Source of the DNA: Micromonospora sp. NBC_01813
GTDB lineage: Bacteria; Actinomycetota; Actinomycetes; Mycobacteriales; Micromonosporaceae
DNA length: 64,000 bases
Assembly (NCBI RefSeq): GCF_035917335.1
Contig: NZ_CP109067.1
Span: forward strand, 3,347,001-3,411,000
Reading direction: 5' to 3'
Positions 1 to 8,230 of this stretch are shown in pieces; within the stretch, counting starts at the first letter, position 1; every line of letters starts with the position of its first letter. The position numbers and the translations under genes are program-made. A model generated the notes under the pieces. It had not been told where the DNA came from. It worked only from the letters and a program-made list of their open reading frames with translations, and did not search any database.

Positions 1-2005
1 ACGGCCGGTTCAGCTCGCCGCGCACCCGGGACAGCTCGGCGTGCAGCTGCGGTGCCTGCTCGGCGAGCCGGTCGAGGTCGTCGCGCAGTTGCAGAGCCTG
101 CGTCCACAACACCGAGCGGCCCTGGTCGAGCAGCTCCACCGCCTGCTGCGGCCGGCCGCAGGCGATCGCGGTACAGGCGGCGTCGCTGGCCAGGCCGTGC
201 CAGAGAGTCAGCTGCCGCTGCCGGGTGGTGTCATCCAGTCCGTGCCAGGCGACCTGCGGAAGCAGTGCCACGGCAGTTGTGAAGGCGGTGAGCGCCTCGT
301 CGTGGTCACCGACGTCGAACGCCGCCTTACCCCAGTGCCAGGCGGCCTTGACCCGCAGCCCGGCCGGGGCCGCGGCGGTGTGCGCGGCCGCCCGGTGACT
401 CGCCACAACCGTACGGACGTCCGACCCGCTGCCGCCGCTGTCGCTGTCGCTGTCGCCGAATCGCTCCAGGCGCTCCGCGACGGCCATACCGAGGTTGTTC
501 AGCAACGCGCCTCGGTCCGCCCGACCGGTCGGGGTGGCGGTCACCGCCTCGGTGACGACCTCGATCGCCCGGTCCAGATCGGCCGGCTCGTCGCCGTGCC
601 GGGCCTTCGTCTGCAGGACACCGCCCAGGTTGGACAGATAGCCGACCCGGTCGGGGTCCTCCGCTGCGGTGATCTCCACGGCTGTGGTCGCGGCGGTCAG
701 CGCCTCGTCGAGGTCAGCCGGCCGCGCCGAAAGCTCGAAGCGTTCCCGCAGCGCGAGCGCCAGATTCGTCAGGCAACCGGCCCGGTGCGGATGCCCGTCC
801 GGGGCGGCACGTAGCGCGGTCCGGCCGGCGTCGACCGCGGCGTCGAGATCCGCCAACCCGGGCTCGCTGCTCGCGCGGGCCGACCCGCGCTGGTCGAGCT
901 CATATCGTTCCCGCAGTGCGACGCAGAGCGCCGAGTAGGTCAACACCGCCGTCGGATGCCCCGGCGGGCAGCGCCGGGCACACTGCTGGAACAGATCGAT
1001 GGCCTCGGTCAGGTCGGCGCGGTCACCGCTGACCTCGAAACGCACCGACAGCGCCGTACCGGCGGCGTGCAGATTCTTGAGCTGGTTGGGGTGGCCGTCG
1101 AAGACGGCGGCCAGACCGGCACGAGCGGCGTCAACCGCCGCGTCGATGTCCGCCGGCCGACCCAGGCGGCGAAACCGGTCCTTGAGCGCGACCGCCAGAT
1201 TCGCCTGCACGTACGCCCAAGCCGGGTGCGCGGCTGGCAGTCGGCCCGCCGGTGGTTGGCCGGGCCCGCCGGCGACCCGGCACAGTGCGGCGGCCTGCCG
1301 CAGCCCGTCGATGGCCTCGTCGACGTCGGAAAGGTCGTCGAAGCGTTCGTATCGGGCGGTGAGCGCACCGGCGAGGTTCAGCCGCGCGGTGACCATGCTG
1401 GGATGATCGCGTGGGGTCTGCTCGACCGCCCGCCGGCCGGCCTCGATCGCCCGGGCCAGATCGTCGGCCCGGCCGAGATGCTGGTAGCGGGCGATCAACG
1501 CGCTGGACAGATCAGCCAGCAGCGTCGCCTGCTCGACCGAGCCGGCCGGCGCCGCCTCGATCGCCAGCTGGTCGGTCTCGATCGAAGCGTCGAGATCGTC
1601 GGCAGCGCCGGTGCGCTCGAACCGCACCGCCAGCACCGTGGCCAGATGCGACAGATACCGGGCACGGGCCGGATCGTCGGGCGGCGTCACGCTCAGCGAG
1701 TGCCGGAACAGCCGTACGGCGAGGTCGGCGTGCAGCGGCCGGCCCGTCGCGGAGAACGCCGTCAGCTCCGCCATGCCCCGACGGTCCGCCTCGGCCGCCG
1801 ACTTCGCCCGGTCCGCCGGCCGGGCCGGGATCGCGCTGATGGCGACCGCCCAGCCGACGAACGAGCAGCCGAAACTGGTCACCAGCACGACGATCGGGAA
1901 CGGTCCGGCCGCCACCTCCACAGCGGTGACGAACGCCCCGGCGAGCAGCGCAGCCCGCAACGCCACCCCCGGATAGGTGGTCGGCGGATGCCAGAGCTTC
2001 GCCAT
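1..2005 (-). CDS. TPR-repeat protein, probable TPR-CHAT protein (3' part outside window)
   Basis: Open frame of 668 codons from an ATG at 2005 running off the left edge without a stop. The N terminus (about residues 10-50) is hydrophobic with two likely membrane helices. After that come repeated helical units of about 50-60 residues with the recurring pattern 'ANLAVAL..RF...G...D.D.A', typical of actinobacterial TPR arrays. Near the left edge the protein reads 'AVELLDQGRSVLWTQALQLR', a segment that in this family sits just before a C-terminal CHAT (caspase-like) protease domain. That domain would lie outside the window, so CHAT is inferred, not seen. CHAT-TPR proteins are thought to act as proteases or signalling platforms in conflict and cell-death systems. 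It is divergent from the gene at 2135. Confidence 0.8.
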   Translation of the reverse strand, partial: MAKLWHPPTTYPGVALRAALLAGAFVTAVEVAAGPFPIVVLVTSFGCSFVGWAVAISAIPARPADRAKSAAEADRRGMAELTAFSATGRPLHADLAVRLFRHSLSVTPPDDPARARYLSHLATVLAVRFERTGAADDLDASIETDQLAIEAAPAGSVEQATLLADLSSALIARYQHLGRADDLARAIEAGRRAVEQTPRDHPSMVTARLNLAGALTARYERFDDLSDVDEAIDGLRQAAALCRVAGGPGQPPAGRLPAAHPAWAYVQANLAVALKDRFRRLGRPADIDAAVDAARAGLAAVFDGHPNQLKNLHAAGTALSVRFEVSGDRADLTEAIDLFQQCARRCPPGHPTAVLTYSALCVALRERYELDQRGSARASSEPGLADLDAAVDAGRTALRAAPDGHPHRAGCLTNLALALRERFELSARPADLDEALTAATTAVEITAAEDPDRVGYLSNLGGVLQTKARHGDEPADLDRAIEVVTEAVTATPTGRADRGALLNNLGMAVAERLERFGDSDSDSGGSGSDVRTVVASHRAAAHTAAAPAGLRVKAAWHWGKAAFDVGDHDEALTAFTTAVALLPQVAWHGLDDTTRQRQLTLWHGLASDAACTAIACGRPQQAVELLDQGRSVLWTQALQLRDDLDRLAEQAPQLHAELSRVRGELNRP

Positions 2006-2134
2006 CTCGTGCGTCGCCCTTCTGCCCCGGACTCGCCCATCGACGCGGAGCCGTACGGCTGGTGTCGGACGCCTATCGTATTCACCGGAACCACTCAAGA
2101 CAGTCGCGGATGCGACCGAGGGGAGGGCGGGTCG

Positions 2135-2533
2135 ATGACCGTCGAAAACGGACCGGCCGGCGGGACGGTCCCGGTCGAGGACCAGCCGCAGTACGCGCAG
2201 ACAGCCGCGTACGAGTGGACTGAACGCGCGTACCGGCTGCTGCTGGGCGGGCAGTTGCAGGCCCGGCCGTTCGACGCCGACGGGGTGCTCTCCTCGCACG
2301 TGTGGGGCGACTGCCCACGCTGCGGCCACCAGCTCGACCACCGCCAGGTGCACACCGCCGTCGCGGCCGGCCCCGGCCGGCAGACCGGCGGGCGGATCAT
2401 CCCGCCCACCCTGCCGACGCTGGAAATCGACGTGCCGTGCGGCTGCCGGCACACCCACTCCGGTGCCCCGGACGGCACCCTCGGCTGCGGAGTCAGCTTC
2501 CGGGTCGAGATCGTCGTCGGACCCACCTCGTGA
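2135..2533 (+). CDS. Small Cys-rich hypothetical protein
   Basis: 132-residue protein. The ATG at 2135 is chosen because a purine-rich GGGAGGG stretch lies 7-8 nt upstream and because upstream codons in the same frame overlap the divergent TPR gene. It carries a CPRCGH motif near residue 60 and a CGCRH...CG cluster near residues 105-120, plausibly a zinc-binding site, and a WTERAYRLL segment at the N terminus. I do not recognise the family. Its TGA overlaps the GTG start of the downstream membrane protein, so the two are probably translationally coupled and may act together at the membrane. Confidence 0.75.
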   Translation: MTVENGPAGGTVPVEDQPQYAQTAAYEWTERAYRLLLGGQLQARPFDADGVLSSHVWGDCPRCGHQLDHRQVHTAVAAGPGRQTGGRIIPPTLPTLEIDVPCGCRHTHSGAPDGTLGCGVSFRVEIVVGPTS

Positions 2534-3105
2534 CCACGGATCCGGTCTCTCCGGTCTCGTCTGCGCCGGCCGCCCGGTTCCGGCTGCCGGCCGCCGCGCC
2601 CGAGCCGGTCAGCGACGCCGAACGCGCGGCGTTCGCGCAACTCGCGCAGGATTCACTTCCAGCGGTACGGGCCAGCGCCCAGTCCTGGCGCAACGGCTTG
2701 ACCGCCCTGGTCAGCCTGGCCGCCGCCGGGGTGTTCGTACAGGGCCGGTCCGCCACCGCCGAGTTGACGACGACCTGGCGCGGCGTGGTCACCGTGCTGA
2801 TCGGTGGCGGTCTGGTCGCCGCCGGAGTCGGCCTCTGGTACGCCCTCGCCGCCGAGGCCGGTGGCCGGGCCGCCCCGATGACGCTGCCCGACATCCATGC
2901 CCGGCACGCCTCGGTGGCGGCCTACCAGGTGGCGCTGGCCAACCGGTCGGCGAACCGGCTGCACCGGGCCCGCGTCGCGCTCGGGGTGGCGCTGGCGCTG
3001 CTGATCGCCGGCGCCCTGGTCACCTGGTGGGCCCCGGCAGCCTTACCTGCGTCACCTGCGGCCGACACGCCAGCGAGCCACCGGGCACCGCCACCGCCCG
3101 AGTAG
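2530..3105 (+). CDS. Hypothetical membrane protein
   Basis: 191 residues from a GTG at 2530 that overlaps the stop of the preceding gene by 4 nt (GTGA). Three hydrophobic stretches are visible: around residues 60-77 (TALVSLAAAGVFVQG), 88-110 (VTVLIGGGLVAAGVGLWY) and 155-178 (ALGVALALLIAGALVTWW). A helical region with ERAAFAQLAQ lies before the first helix, and the tail is Pro/Ala-rich. No family recognised. Coupling to the Cys-rich upstream gene suggests a membrane/soluble pair. It ends about 50 nt from the convergent ParA-like gene. Confidence 0.75.
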   Translation: MTTDPVSPVSSAPAARFRLPAAAPEPVSDAERAAFAQLAQDSLPAVRASAQSWRNGLTALVSLAAAGVFVQGRSATAELTTTWRGVVTVLIGGGLVAAGVGLWYALAAEAGGRAAPMTLPDIHARHASVAAYQVALANRSANRLHRARVALGVALALLIAGALVTWWAPAALPASPAADTPASHRAPPPPE

Positions 3106-3158
3106 TCGTCAGCACCCGTTGTCTCACGAGAGTTGTTGATTCCGCGTAGCGGGGCAAC

Positions 3159-4184
3159 TCACGCGGCTGCTCCCCTGGGCGTGCCGTACGGTCCGCCAAC
3201 TTCAGTGAGGATGCGTTCGGCCAACGCCGCGAAATCGGTACCTGCGGCTCGGACGGCCGCTTGATGCCCACCGAACGCGCCATCGGCGGGTTTAAGCGCG
3301 AAGACCGGTTTGTGAGCCTCGTACGACAACGGCATAAGACTGCGATAGTGCTTGAGCTGGGCAAGACAGTACGGATCCTCGTCCACCGAAGGTGCCGGTT
3401 CGCTTATGTTGAGAACGGATGTCCGGTACACCTCCGGAATCCGGTCCATCCACCGCTGATAGGCCTGAACCGGCTGACCGATCCGTACGCCGTGGCCCAG
3501 CACGACGTAGCCGGCCGGGGCCATCTGACCGGCGGGCAACTTCAGTTCGGCATCCGGGTTACGCGGGAGACGTGCCCGCCATTCGGTCCGCCAGTTCCGC
3601 AGCGCCGGACCGAGGTTCTGCAGGCCCTGCACACTGAATAGGTCGGGCGCCAACGGGATCACGACATGATCGGCCGAAATCAACGCAGCCCGGTTGATCG
3701 CACCGAGGTTAGGGCCGACGTCGACGAGCACCACATCAGCTTCGGTCCGTCGACTGGCCCGATCAAGCAACCGCCAGAAGGCGGAGATGACCCGAAAGGC
3801 CCGTTCCTTGCCGTCCAGACAGTCCGGCCACTGGTTGGACAGCTCGTCCTCGAACTTGGACAAGGTCAGATCGCCGGGGAGCAGGTGCAGCCGGTCATCG
3901 ACGGCGACCAGGGACGGATCAGCGATGTCGCCCAGGCCACGAATCAGCGGAGACAGGCTGCCGTACACGGTGCGGCCGCGTTCGGTGAGTGCCTTGCCGG
4001 CGGGCCACAGCTGGACCAACTGTTCCTCGTCCAGGAAGTTGGCCGTCAGGTTCGCCTGCGGGTCCAGGTCGGCGGCGACCACCCGCAAGCCCTTACCCGC
4101 CATCATCCACGCCAGGTGGTAGACCAGCGACGTCTTACCGACGCCGCCCTTGTTGTTGAAGAAGGCAATCACCGGTGCGGTCAT
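3159..4184 (-). CDS. ParA/MinD-like P-loop ATPase
   Basis: 341 residues. The N terminus has the deviant Walker A motif FNNKGGVGKT (residues about 9-18), followed by the ParA signature AADLDPQANLT. A Walker B-like DVVLVDVGPNLG sits near residue 150, and the switch region DHVVIPLAPDLFSVQGLQN follows. This is a complete ParA-type ATPase of the kind that dimerises on DNA or membranes. Its ATG overlaps the TGA of the upstream AlbA_2/HATPase gene by 4 nt (ATGA), so the two are one operon. No ParB or parS-like repeat is nearby, so plasmid or chromosome partition is less likely than a role with its AlbA_2 partner. Confidence 0.88.
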   Translation of the reverse strand: MTAPVIAFFNNKGGVGKTSLVYHLAWMMAGKGLRVVAADLDPQANLTANFLDEEQLVQLWPAGKALTERGRTVYGSLSPLIRGLGDIADPSLVAVDDRLHLLPGDLTLSKFEDELSNQWPDCLDGKERAFRVISAFWRLLDRASRRTEADVVLVDVGPNLGAINRAALISADHVVIPLAPDLFSVQGLQNLGPALRNWRTEWRARLPRNPDAELKLPAGQMAPAGYVVLGHGVRIGQPVQAYQRWMDRIPEVYRTSVLNISEPAPSVDEDPYCLAQLKHYRSLMPLSYEAHKPVFALKPADGAFGGHQAAVRAAGTDFAALAERILTEVGGPYGTPRGAAA

Positions 4185-5383
4185 CGCGCCTCCCTGATGA
4201 TGACGCCGACGTACGAGGGGTCCGGGGTGAACTCCGGCGGCGGGTTCCCATTGTCTGCCAGGGTACGCCGGGCGATCTCCAGGCCTGCTCCGAACTTCTG
4301 TACGTATCCGAGGCCCGCCGCCGCTTCGGCGAGAATCGGATTACGGTAGTCGGTGACGCCCGGCCGGCCGAAGTTCTCCACGGTGACAGCGCCATAGGGG
4401 CCGCCCGGCGAGTAGACCTCGACCCGGTCGTCGTACCAGGTGATCCGCACCGGCGAATTGGTGCCCTCGTAGTTGCGGTGCAGCACCGCGTTGCGGGTGA
4501 GCTGCTGCAACGCCGCCAAGGGGTAGTCCGCCCGGCGGGCATCGCGCAGGGTCTCGCCGATCTGCACAGATGTGTGGATGTTCAACTTGATCAGCTCGTC
4601 GAGTTCGCGCAGCAGGTCCGGCAGTGCGCCGCTGAGTCGGCGTTCGCTGCTGATCGGAGCGCTCAGGTCACCGCCCTGCACCCGAAGGAACTGTATATAC
4701 GCCCCTGGTAACAGGCGGATCGGCTCCACACCAAGGATCAGCAGACCGGCATTGGTTGGCACGCCCTCTACAGTCGCCAGCCGCAGCGACGCCAGCCGCT
4801 GCTCGATGGTTCGGCCGTTGGCCGCAAGCACGTCCTGCGGCAGGACGCTGGGCAGGTATTCGCGCTCGAACAGCGTCAGATCAAGATCATCCAGGGCGGC
4901 ACCGACTGCGGGGCGGCTGTCGAATGGCAGGTCGGCAGCGCGCTTACGCTCGGCAAGCCGGCGTTCCTCGTCCGCGGTGGCGATCGCCCGACGCGGTCCC
5001 ACCCTGATCCACACCTGGCCGTTGAACCGCACGGGTGGGCTGGGGCTAGGTTCCACCTCGACTACGGCCACCGCCTGACCGTCGACCTCCAGCCTCCGCA
5101 CGCTCATGATCGGCGGTGGCAGGATTCGGCCCTGGCCCCGCAGGTCAGCGAGCTCCTGCAGCAGCCGGTCGGTGACGCTTAACCCGGCGGGCCGGCCGGC
5201 ATCGGTCGCGCCGATGAAAAGCACACCGGAACCACGGTGGTCGGGCAGATCGTTCGCGAACGCGCAGATGGCCTGGCAGGCCCGGTCCTTGGTGTCGGCC
5301 GTCCTCAGCGACTCCTTGCGCTCGACTTGGTCGCTCTCCAGATCGGCGAGCAGCCGCAAAAGTTCGTCCGTGCTTCGCGCCAT
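4181..5383 (-). CDS. Schlafen AlbA_2 / HATPase_c_4 domain protein
   Basis: 400 residues. Residues about 15-130 match the Schlafen-AlbA_2 domain: ESDQVERKESLR, then AICAFANDLPDHRGSGVLFIG. The C-terminal part (about 285-395) matches the ATP-binding HATPase_c_4 module often labelled RecG-like: LTRNAVLHRNY, YDDRVEVYSPGG and KFGAGLEIARRTLADNG. Such proteins are often called transcriptional regulators or RecG-related ATPases; AlbA_2 domains bind nucleic acid and some Schlafens are RNases. It is the first gene of an operon with the ParA-like ATPase (4-nt overlap). The 287 nt upstream, to the next gene, should hold its promoter; I saw no clear operator there. Confidence 0.85.
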   Translation of the reverse strand: MARSTDELLRLLADLESDQVERKESLRTADTKDRACQAICAFANDLPDHRGSGVLFIGATDAGRPAGLSVTDRLLQELADLRGQGRILPPPIMSVRRLEVDGQAVAVVEVEPSPSPPVRFNGQVWIRVGPRRAIATADEERRLAERKRAADLPFDSRPAVGAALDDLDLTLFEREYLPSVLPQDVLAANGRTIEQRLASLRLATVEGVPTNAGLLILGVEPIRLLPGAYIQFLRVQGGDLSAPISSERRLSGALPDLLRELDELIKLNIHTSVQIGETLRDARRADYPLAALQQLTRNAVLHRNYEGTNSPVRITWYDDRVEVYSPGGPYGAVTVENFGRPGVTDYRNPILAEAAAGLGYVQKFGAGLEIARRTLADNGNPPPEFTPDPSYVGVIIREAR

Positions 5384-5670
5384 GTCCGTGAGCCTGCCTT
5401 ACCTAGCGGCCCGGCTGCCACGCCGGACGGATTGCGGGTGGGCTGGCCCCGAAGGCCACACGTCAGACCTCCCCGCTCGGTTGCAGTGCTTCATCTTGCC
5501 AAACGTCGTCCCAGGTAGTGGTAACGACTCAGCCGGCGATGACGACAGGGCATGCCTCCACGGGTCTACCTGCTGACGCAGGTGCGGGTGCGGTCGGCCG
5601 CGCGTGCCGGCCTGCTTTCTACCGGACGTCGGTCGCCACGCAAGCCGATCTGGTGTGCGAAGCTAGCTCC

Positions 5671-6494
5671 GTGCGCACGGAGCTCGACGTCACGCTGAGC
5701 GGCTCTAACGGGGGCATGGACGCTCGGCAAGCTCTGGTACGTCTGGAGGAGGTCCTCGACCTGCTCGCCGACCTGGAAGACGCGGACCGGCGGCGGCCCG
5801 TGGGGCAACGCCGGGTGCCGAGAAGCACCTGGACCTTTGCCCGGCTGGGGCTGGGAAGCGTACGAGCAGCGCTGGCTCCCCTGGAACCGGGACCGGGCGC
5901 TACCTACGACGAGCTGGACGCGCTAAACGTTCGCGCTGTCGATGGCTTCGAGCAGGTCGAAGGTGCAGAGCTACTGCCCGATGGTTGGGGTGTCAACGCG
6001 GCGCGTACCGCGCGCCGGCTTGCCGGCCGCCTTGGGGCGACGCCCGACACTGGGATGAGGCTATCTCTCATCGTCGACGGCCAAGTCAGCAAGACAGTTG
6101 CCGTGACCAGGCGCGCCTCGGTCAACCTCGACCGGGCGCTGAAAGTACGCCGAGAGTCGATCGGCTCGGTGTCTGGCTCGATCGACTCGATGAGCGTGCG
6201 CACAAAGCCTTCCTTGGTCTCTGGTCGCCCCGTAGAGAAGGCCGGATCAGAGTTGATCTGCCGCCGCAGCTCGTCGAAGCCGCGAAGCAGGTACTCGGGC
6301 ACAACGCTGCGGTCCGTGGTCGGATCAAGCGCAACGCGGCTGGCCAGATCCTGGGGATGAGGGCCACCAGCATCGAAATCCTGCCGGCGGTAGCGGAGGC
6401 TCCTCCCCTACTGGGACTAGTCGGCGCAGACCCAGACCTGACCGGTGGGCTCAGTCCTCTCGCCTACCTGGAAGAAGAAGTGCTCTCGCGATGA
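5671..6494 (+). pseudogene. Frameshifted hypothetical gene
   Basis: Two adjacent reading frames encode one continuous protein. The first starts at GTG 5671 (or ATG 5716) and reads well to the segment RRESIGSVSG near 6172. The coherent continuation, WLDRLDERAHKAFLGLW, is in another frame from about 6174 and runs to the TGA at 6492-6494. A single missing base between about 6160 and 6174 explains it. The joined product would be about 270 residues, with a charged helical N terminus and a C terminus ending SPLAYLEEEVL. No function is recognised. It is either a true pseudogene or a sequencing error. It ends directly against the convergent GntR gene. Confidence 0.6.
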
Positions 6495-6495
6495 C

Positions 6496-6897
6496 CTACC
6501 GGCTGACGCGGGTGCGGTCGGCCGCGTACAGGTCGGTTGAGCCGTCGGCGCGGCTGATCACAAGGATGGGCACGCCTTCCGCGAGGTCCAGGTCACGACG
6601 CTCGGTCGGGCTCGGCATGCGGGCCGAGGCAGTGTCGCCCTTGCGCAGGGTCACGGTGTCGGTGAACTCTGCCTCCCGAACGAAGGTGCCGCGCGGTCGC
6701 TGCACGCTGACCAGCCCTTCAGACCGCAGGATCGAAACAGCCTGCCGGACACTAGTGCGGCTCAACCCGTACTCCTGAGCCATCCGCAGCTCGCTGGGCA
6801 ACGACGCGCCGGGCTGCAGCTCGCCGGACAGTATCCGGTTCCGCAGCAGGTCCGCGAGCTGGCGAAACACCGCCCGGTCGGCGTTGGGGTCGATCAC
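6496..6897 (-). CDS. GntR-family transcriptional regulator
   Basis: 133 residues from a GTG at 6897. Residues about 8-75 are a GntR winged helix: VFRQLADLLRNRILSGEL, PGASLPSELRMAQEYGLSR and TSVRQAVSILRSEGLV with RPRGTFV. The C-terminal remainder is only about 55 residues (LDLAEGVPILVISRADGS), a short UTRA-like or regulatory tail rather than a full effector domain. It is divergent from the small-gene relay at 7027-8185, and the shared upstream region holds TACGTA palindromes that are natural operator candidates. Short GntR proteins of this kind are common on actinomycete integrative elements, but no integrase or att site was seen here. Confidence 0.9.
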   Translation of the reverse strand: MIDPNADRAVFRQLADLLRNRILSGELQPGASLPSELRMAQEYGLSRTSVRQAVSILRSEGLVSVQRPRGTFVREAEFTDTVTLRKGDTASARMPSPTERRDLDLAEGVPILVISRADGSTDLYAADRTRVSR

Positions 6898-6905
6898 AAT
6901 GCCAC

Positions 6906-6949
6906 GCTACGTAGCAGATGACCCTACATCTTATTGTATCTACGTACCT
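6906..6949. promoter_or_regulatory. Candidate GntR operator region
   Basis: The interval between gntR and the divergent small-gene relay is unusually AT-rich for this genome. It contains a perfect 10-bp palindrome GCTACGTAGC at 6906-6915, a second TACGTA at 6941-6946 and repeated CTACAT/CTACGTA words. A TACAAT hexamer on the minus strand (6933-6938) could be the gntR -10 box. Autoregulation and control of the divergent genes are inferred from position. Confidence 0.5.
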
Positions 6950-7026
6950 ACATTGGTACCTTGACTGCCTCGGGCGAGCTTCAGCTCGGCGCAGGGCACA
7001 TGACGGTCAACCCACAAGGAGAAGTC

Positions 7027-7347
7027 ATGGATCAGCGGAGAAGACGACAGCGGGTGGTGCCTCGACAGGGCGCACTCGTCGAACCATGGCAGGTCAGGGC
7101 GGTGCAGTTCGAGACCCGTTGGCGTGGGCTGGACCCGGCGGCGGTTTACGCGTACCTGCGCGACGTCGCCGACGAGCTGGACCGGCTGACCCGGCAGGCC
7201 GGCGTCGACCGGGCTGAGGCCGACCGGCTTCGCGAAGGGCTACGGCAGTGGCGGCAACGGCACGTCGGCTGCCGGTTCAACGACCCGCCCACCGGCGTCT
7301 ACCAGTCGGAGCACCAGCGGCAGACCGGCAACGGAGGCCGCTGGTGA
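7027..7347 (+). CDS. DivIVA-domain-like small protein
   Basis: 106 residues. The ATG at 7027 is preceded by AAGGAGAAG at good spacing, favouring it over upstream ATGs at 7003 and 6934. The segment VQFETRWRGLDPAAVYAYL (residues about 25-45) resembles the N-terminal DivIVA/Wag31 motif (F....G.dp..V..fL), followed by a short coiled coil (DVADELDRLTRQ...EADRLREGL). Unlike true DivIVA it is very short and ends in a basic, non-helical tail. It is the first of five overlapping small genes downstream of the gntR operator region. Confidence 0.75.
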   Translation: MDQRRRRQRVVPRQGALVEPWQVRAVQFETRWRGLDPAAVYAYLRDVADELDRLTRQAGVDRAEADRLREGLRQWRQRHVGCRFNDPPTGVYQSEHQRQTGNGGRW

Positions 7348-7586
7348 GCGACGAGCCGCGCTGGACCATCCACCTGCCGACCCGGCTCACCAACATCGAG
7401 GCCGCCGCCCGGTTCGCCGCCGCGCTGCGGGACTCACTCGGCCATCTGGCCGTCGTCGACTTCGCCGAGACCACGCTGTCCGCCACCGACCAACCGTTGC
7501 TGCGTACCCGGGTATGGGGTGACAACGACCCCGACCCGGCCGGCGGCGATCCGGTCAGCGACCGCACCGCGCAGGCCGATGGTTGA
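7344..7586 (+). CDS. Small hypothetical protein of the relay
   Basis: 80 residues from a GTG at 7344 that overlaps the preceding TGA by 4 nt (GTGA). The sequence begins SDEPRWTIHLPTRLTNIEAA and looks like a small alpha/beta protein; the tail is rich in Asp, Gly and Pro. No domain recognised. Tight overlap with both neighbours implies a single translationally coupled mRNA. Confidence 0.65.
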   Translation: MSDEPRWTIHLPTRLTNIEAAARFAAALRDSLGHLAVVDFAETTLSATDQPLLRTRVWGDNDPDPAGGDPVSDRTAQADG

Positions 7587-7782
7587 CCCCATCCCCCGCC
7601 ACGTCGAGATCGACCATCTGACGGAGCTGGTCGACCGGCACGCACCGCGCGCCGACGGCTGCGCCTGCGGCGACCCGCTCACCGCCGCCGGGCGGTGCTG
7701 GCGGGCCGACGTCGCACTCACCCGGCTGCATGACCTCGGCGTGTACGTCGCCGCCGTCGACCACCCGGAGGACACCGGATGA
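7579..7782 (+). CDS. Small Cys/His-containing hypothetical protein
   Basis: 67 residues from the ATG at 7579, overlapping the previous gene by 8 nt. It begins MVDPIPRHVEIDHLTELVDRH and then has a C.CGD...AAGRCW pattern around residues 27-42, which may bind metal together with His residues at 8, 13 and 21. No family recognised. It sits in the five-gene relay, and the downstream ATG overlaps its stop. Confidence 0.65.
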   Translation: MVDPIPRHVEIDHLTELVDRHAPRADGCACGDPLTAAGRCWRADVALTRLHDLGVYVAAVDHPEDTG

Positions 7783-7994
7783 GCATGCACGTCCCCACCC
7801 GCCCCAGCTGGGCCTGCGCCGCCTGCGGCCTCGCCTGGCCGTGCCTCGACGGCCGGCAACAACTCAAGATCGAGTACGCCGACGCCCGCGTCTCCCTGTC
7901 GGTCTACCTCGCCACCAACATGGTCGAAGCGATGACCGACCTGCCGCGCGGGCACGACGACAACCTCTACTGGCGGTTCCTCGGCTGGCTGTGA
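7779..7994 (+). CDS. Small CxxC hypothetical protein (flavin-reductase-like annotation class)
   Basis: 71 residues from ATG 7779, overlapping the previous stop (ATGA). The N terminus carries a CAACGLAWPC cysteine motif (residues about 12-21), and the rest is acidic and hydrophobic, ending YWRFLGWL. Similar tiny proteins in Micromonosporaceae are often mislabelled flavin reductase; nothing here supports a flavin site. The Cys motif suggests a zinc ribbon fragment. Confidence 0.65.
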   Translation: MSMHVPTRPSWACAACGLAWPCLDGRQQLKIEYADARVSLSVYLATNMVEAMTDLPRGHDDNLYWRFLGWL

Positions 7995-8185
7995 TGTCGA
8001 TTCTGCTTCCCGGCGACGAGCCGATGCACTACGAGGACGGCTCGCACCGCTGGATCCCGCCCGATCCGGATGATGACCAGGCGACCTGGGAGAACCAGGT
8101 ACGCGAACACCAACGCGAGCATCGCGGGCGCCCCGATCCGCCCCCGGCCCGCTACCGTCTCATTCGGAGAGCCGCCGCCGGGTGA
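7994..8185 (+). CDS. Small acidic hypothetical protein
   Basis: 63 residues from ATG 7994, which overlaps the preceding TGA by 1 nt. It is highly charged (DEPMHYEDGSHRWIPPDPDD) with a basic C terminus. No domain recognised. It is the last member of the overlapping relay. Confidence 0.55.
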   Translation: MSILLPGDEPMHYEDGSHRWIPPDPDDDQATWENQVREHQREHRGRPDPPPARYRLIRRAAAG

Positions 8186-8230
8186 GCCGGCCCGGCCGCA
8201 CACCAGCAGGAAGAAAGAAGGTGGTCGACG

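Noticed and set aside
956-2134. Plus-strand frame leading into the small Cys-rich gene
   Set aside because: It is antisense to the TPR gene and low in domain-like content. The ribosome site at 2121 supports a start at 2135.
3159-4184. Plasmid partition system
   Set aside because: No ParB or parS-like repeats, and the partner is an AlbA_2/HATPase gene.
6496-8185. Integrative element (AICE or prophage) around the GntR gene
   Set aside because: No integrase, excisionase, replication gene or att repeat was seen in the window.
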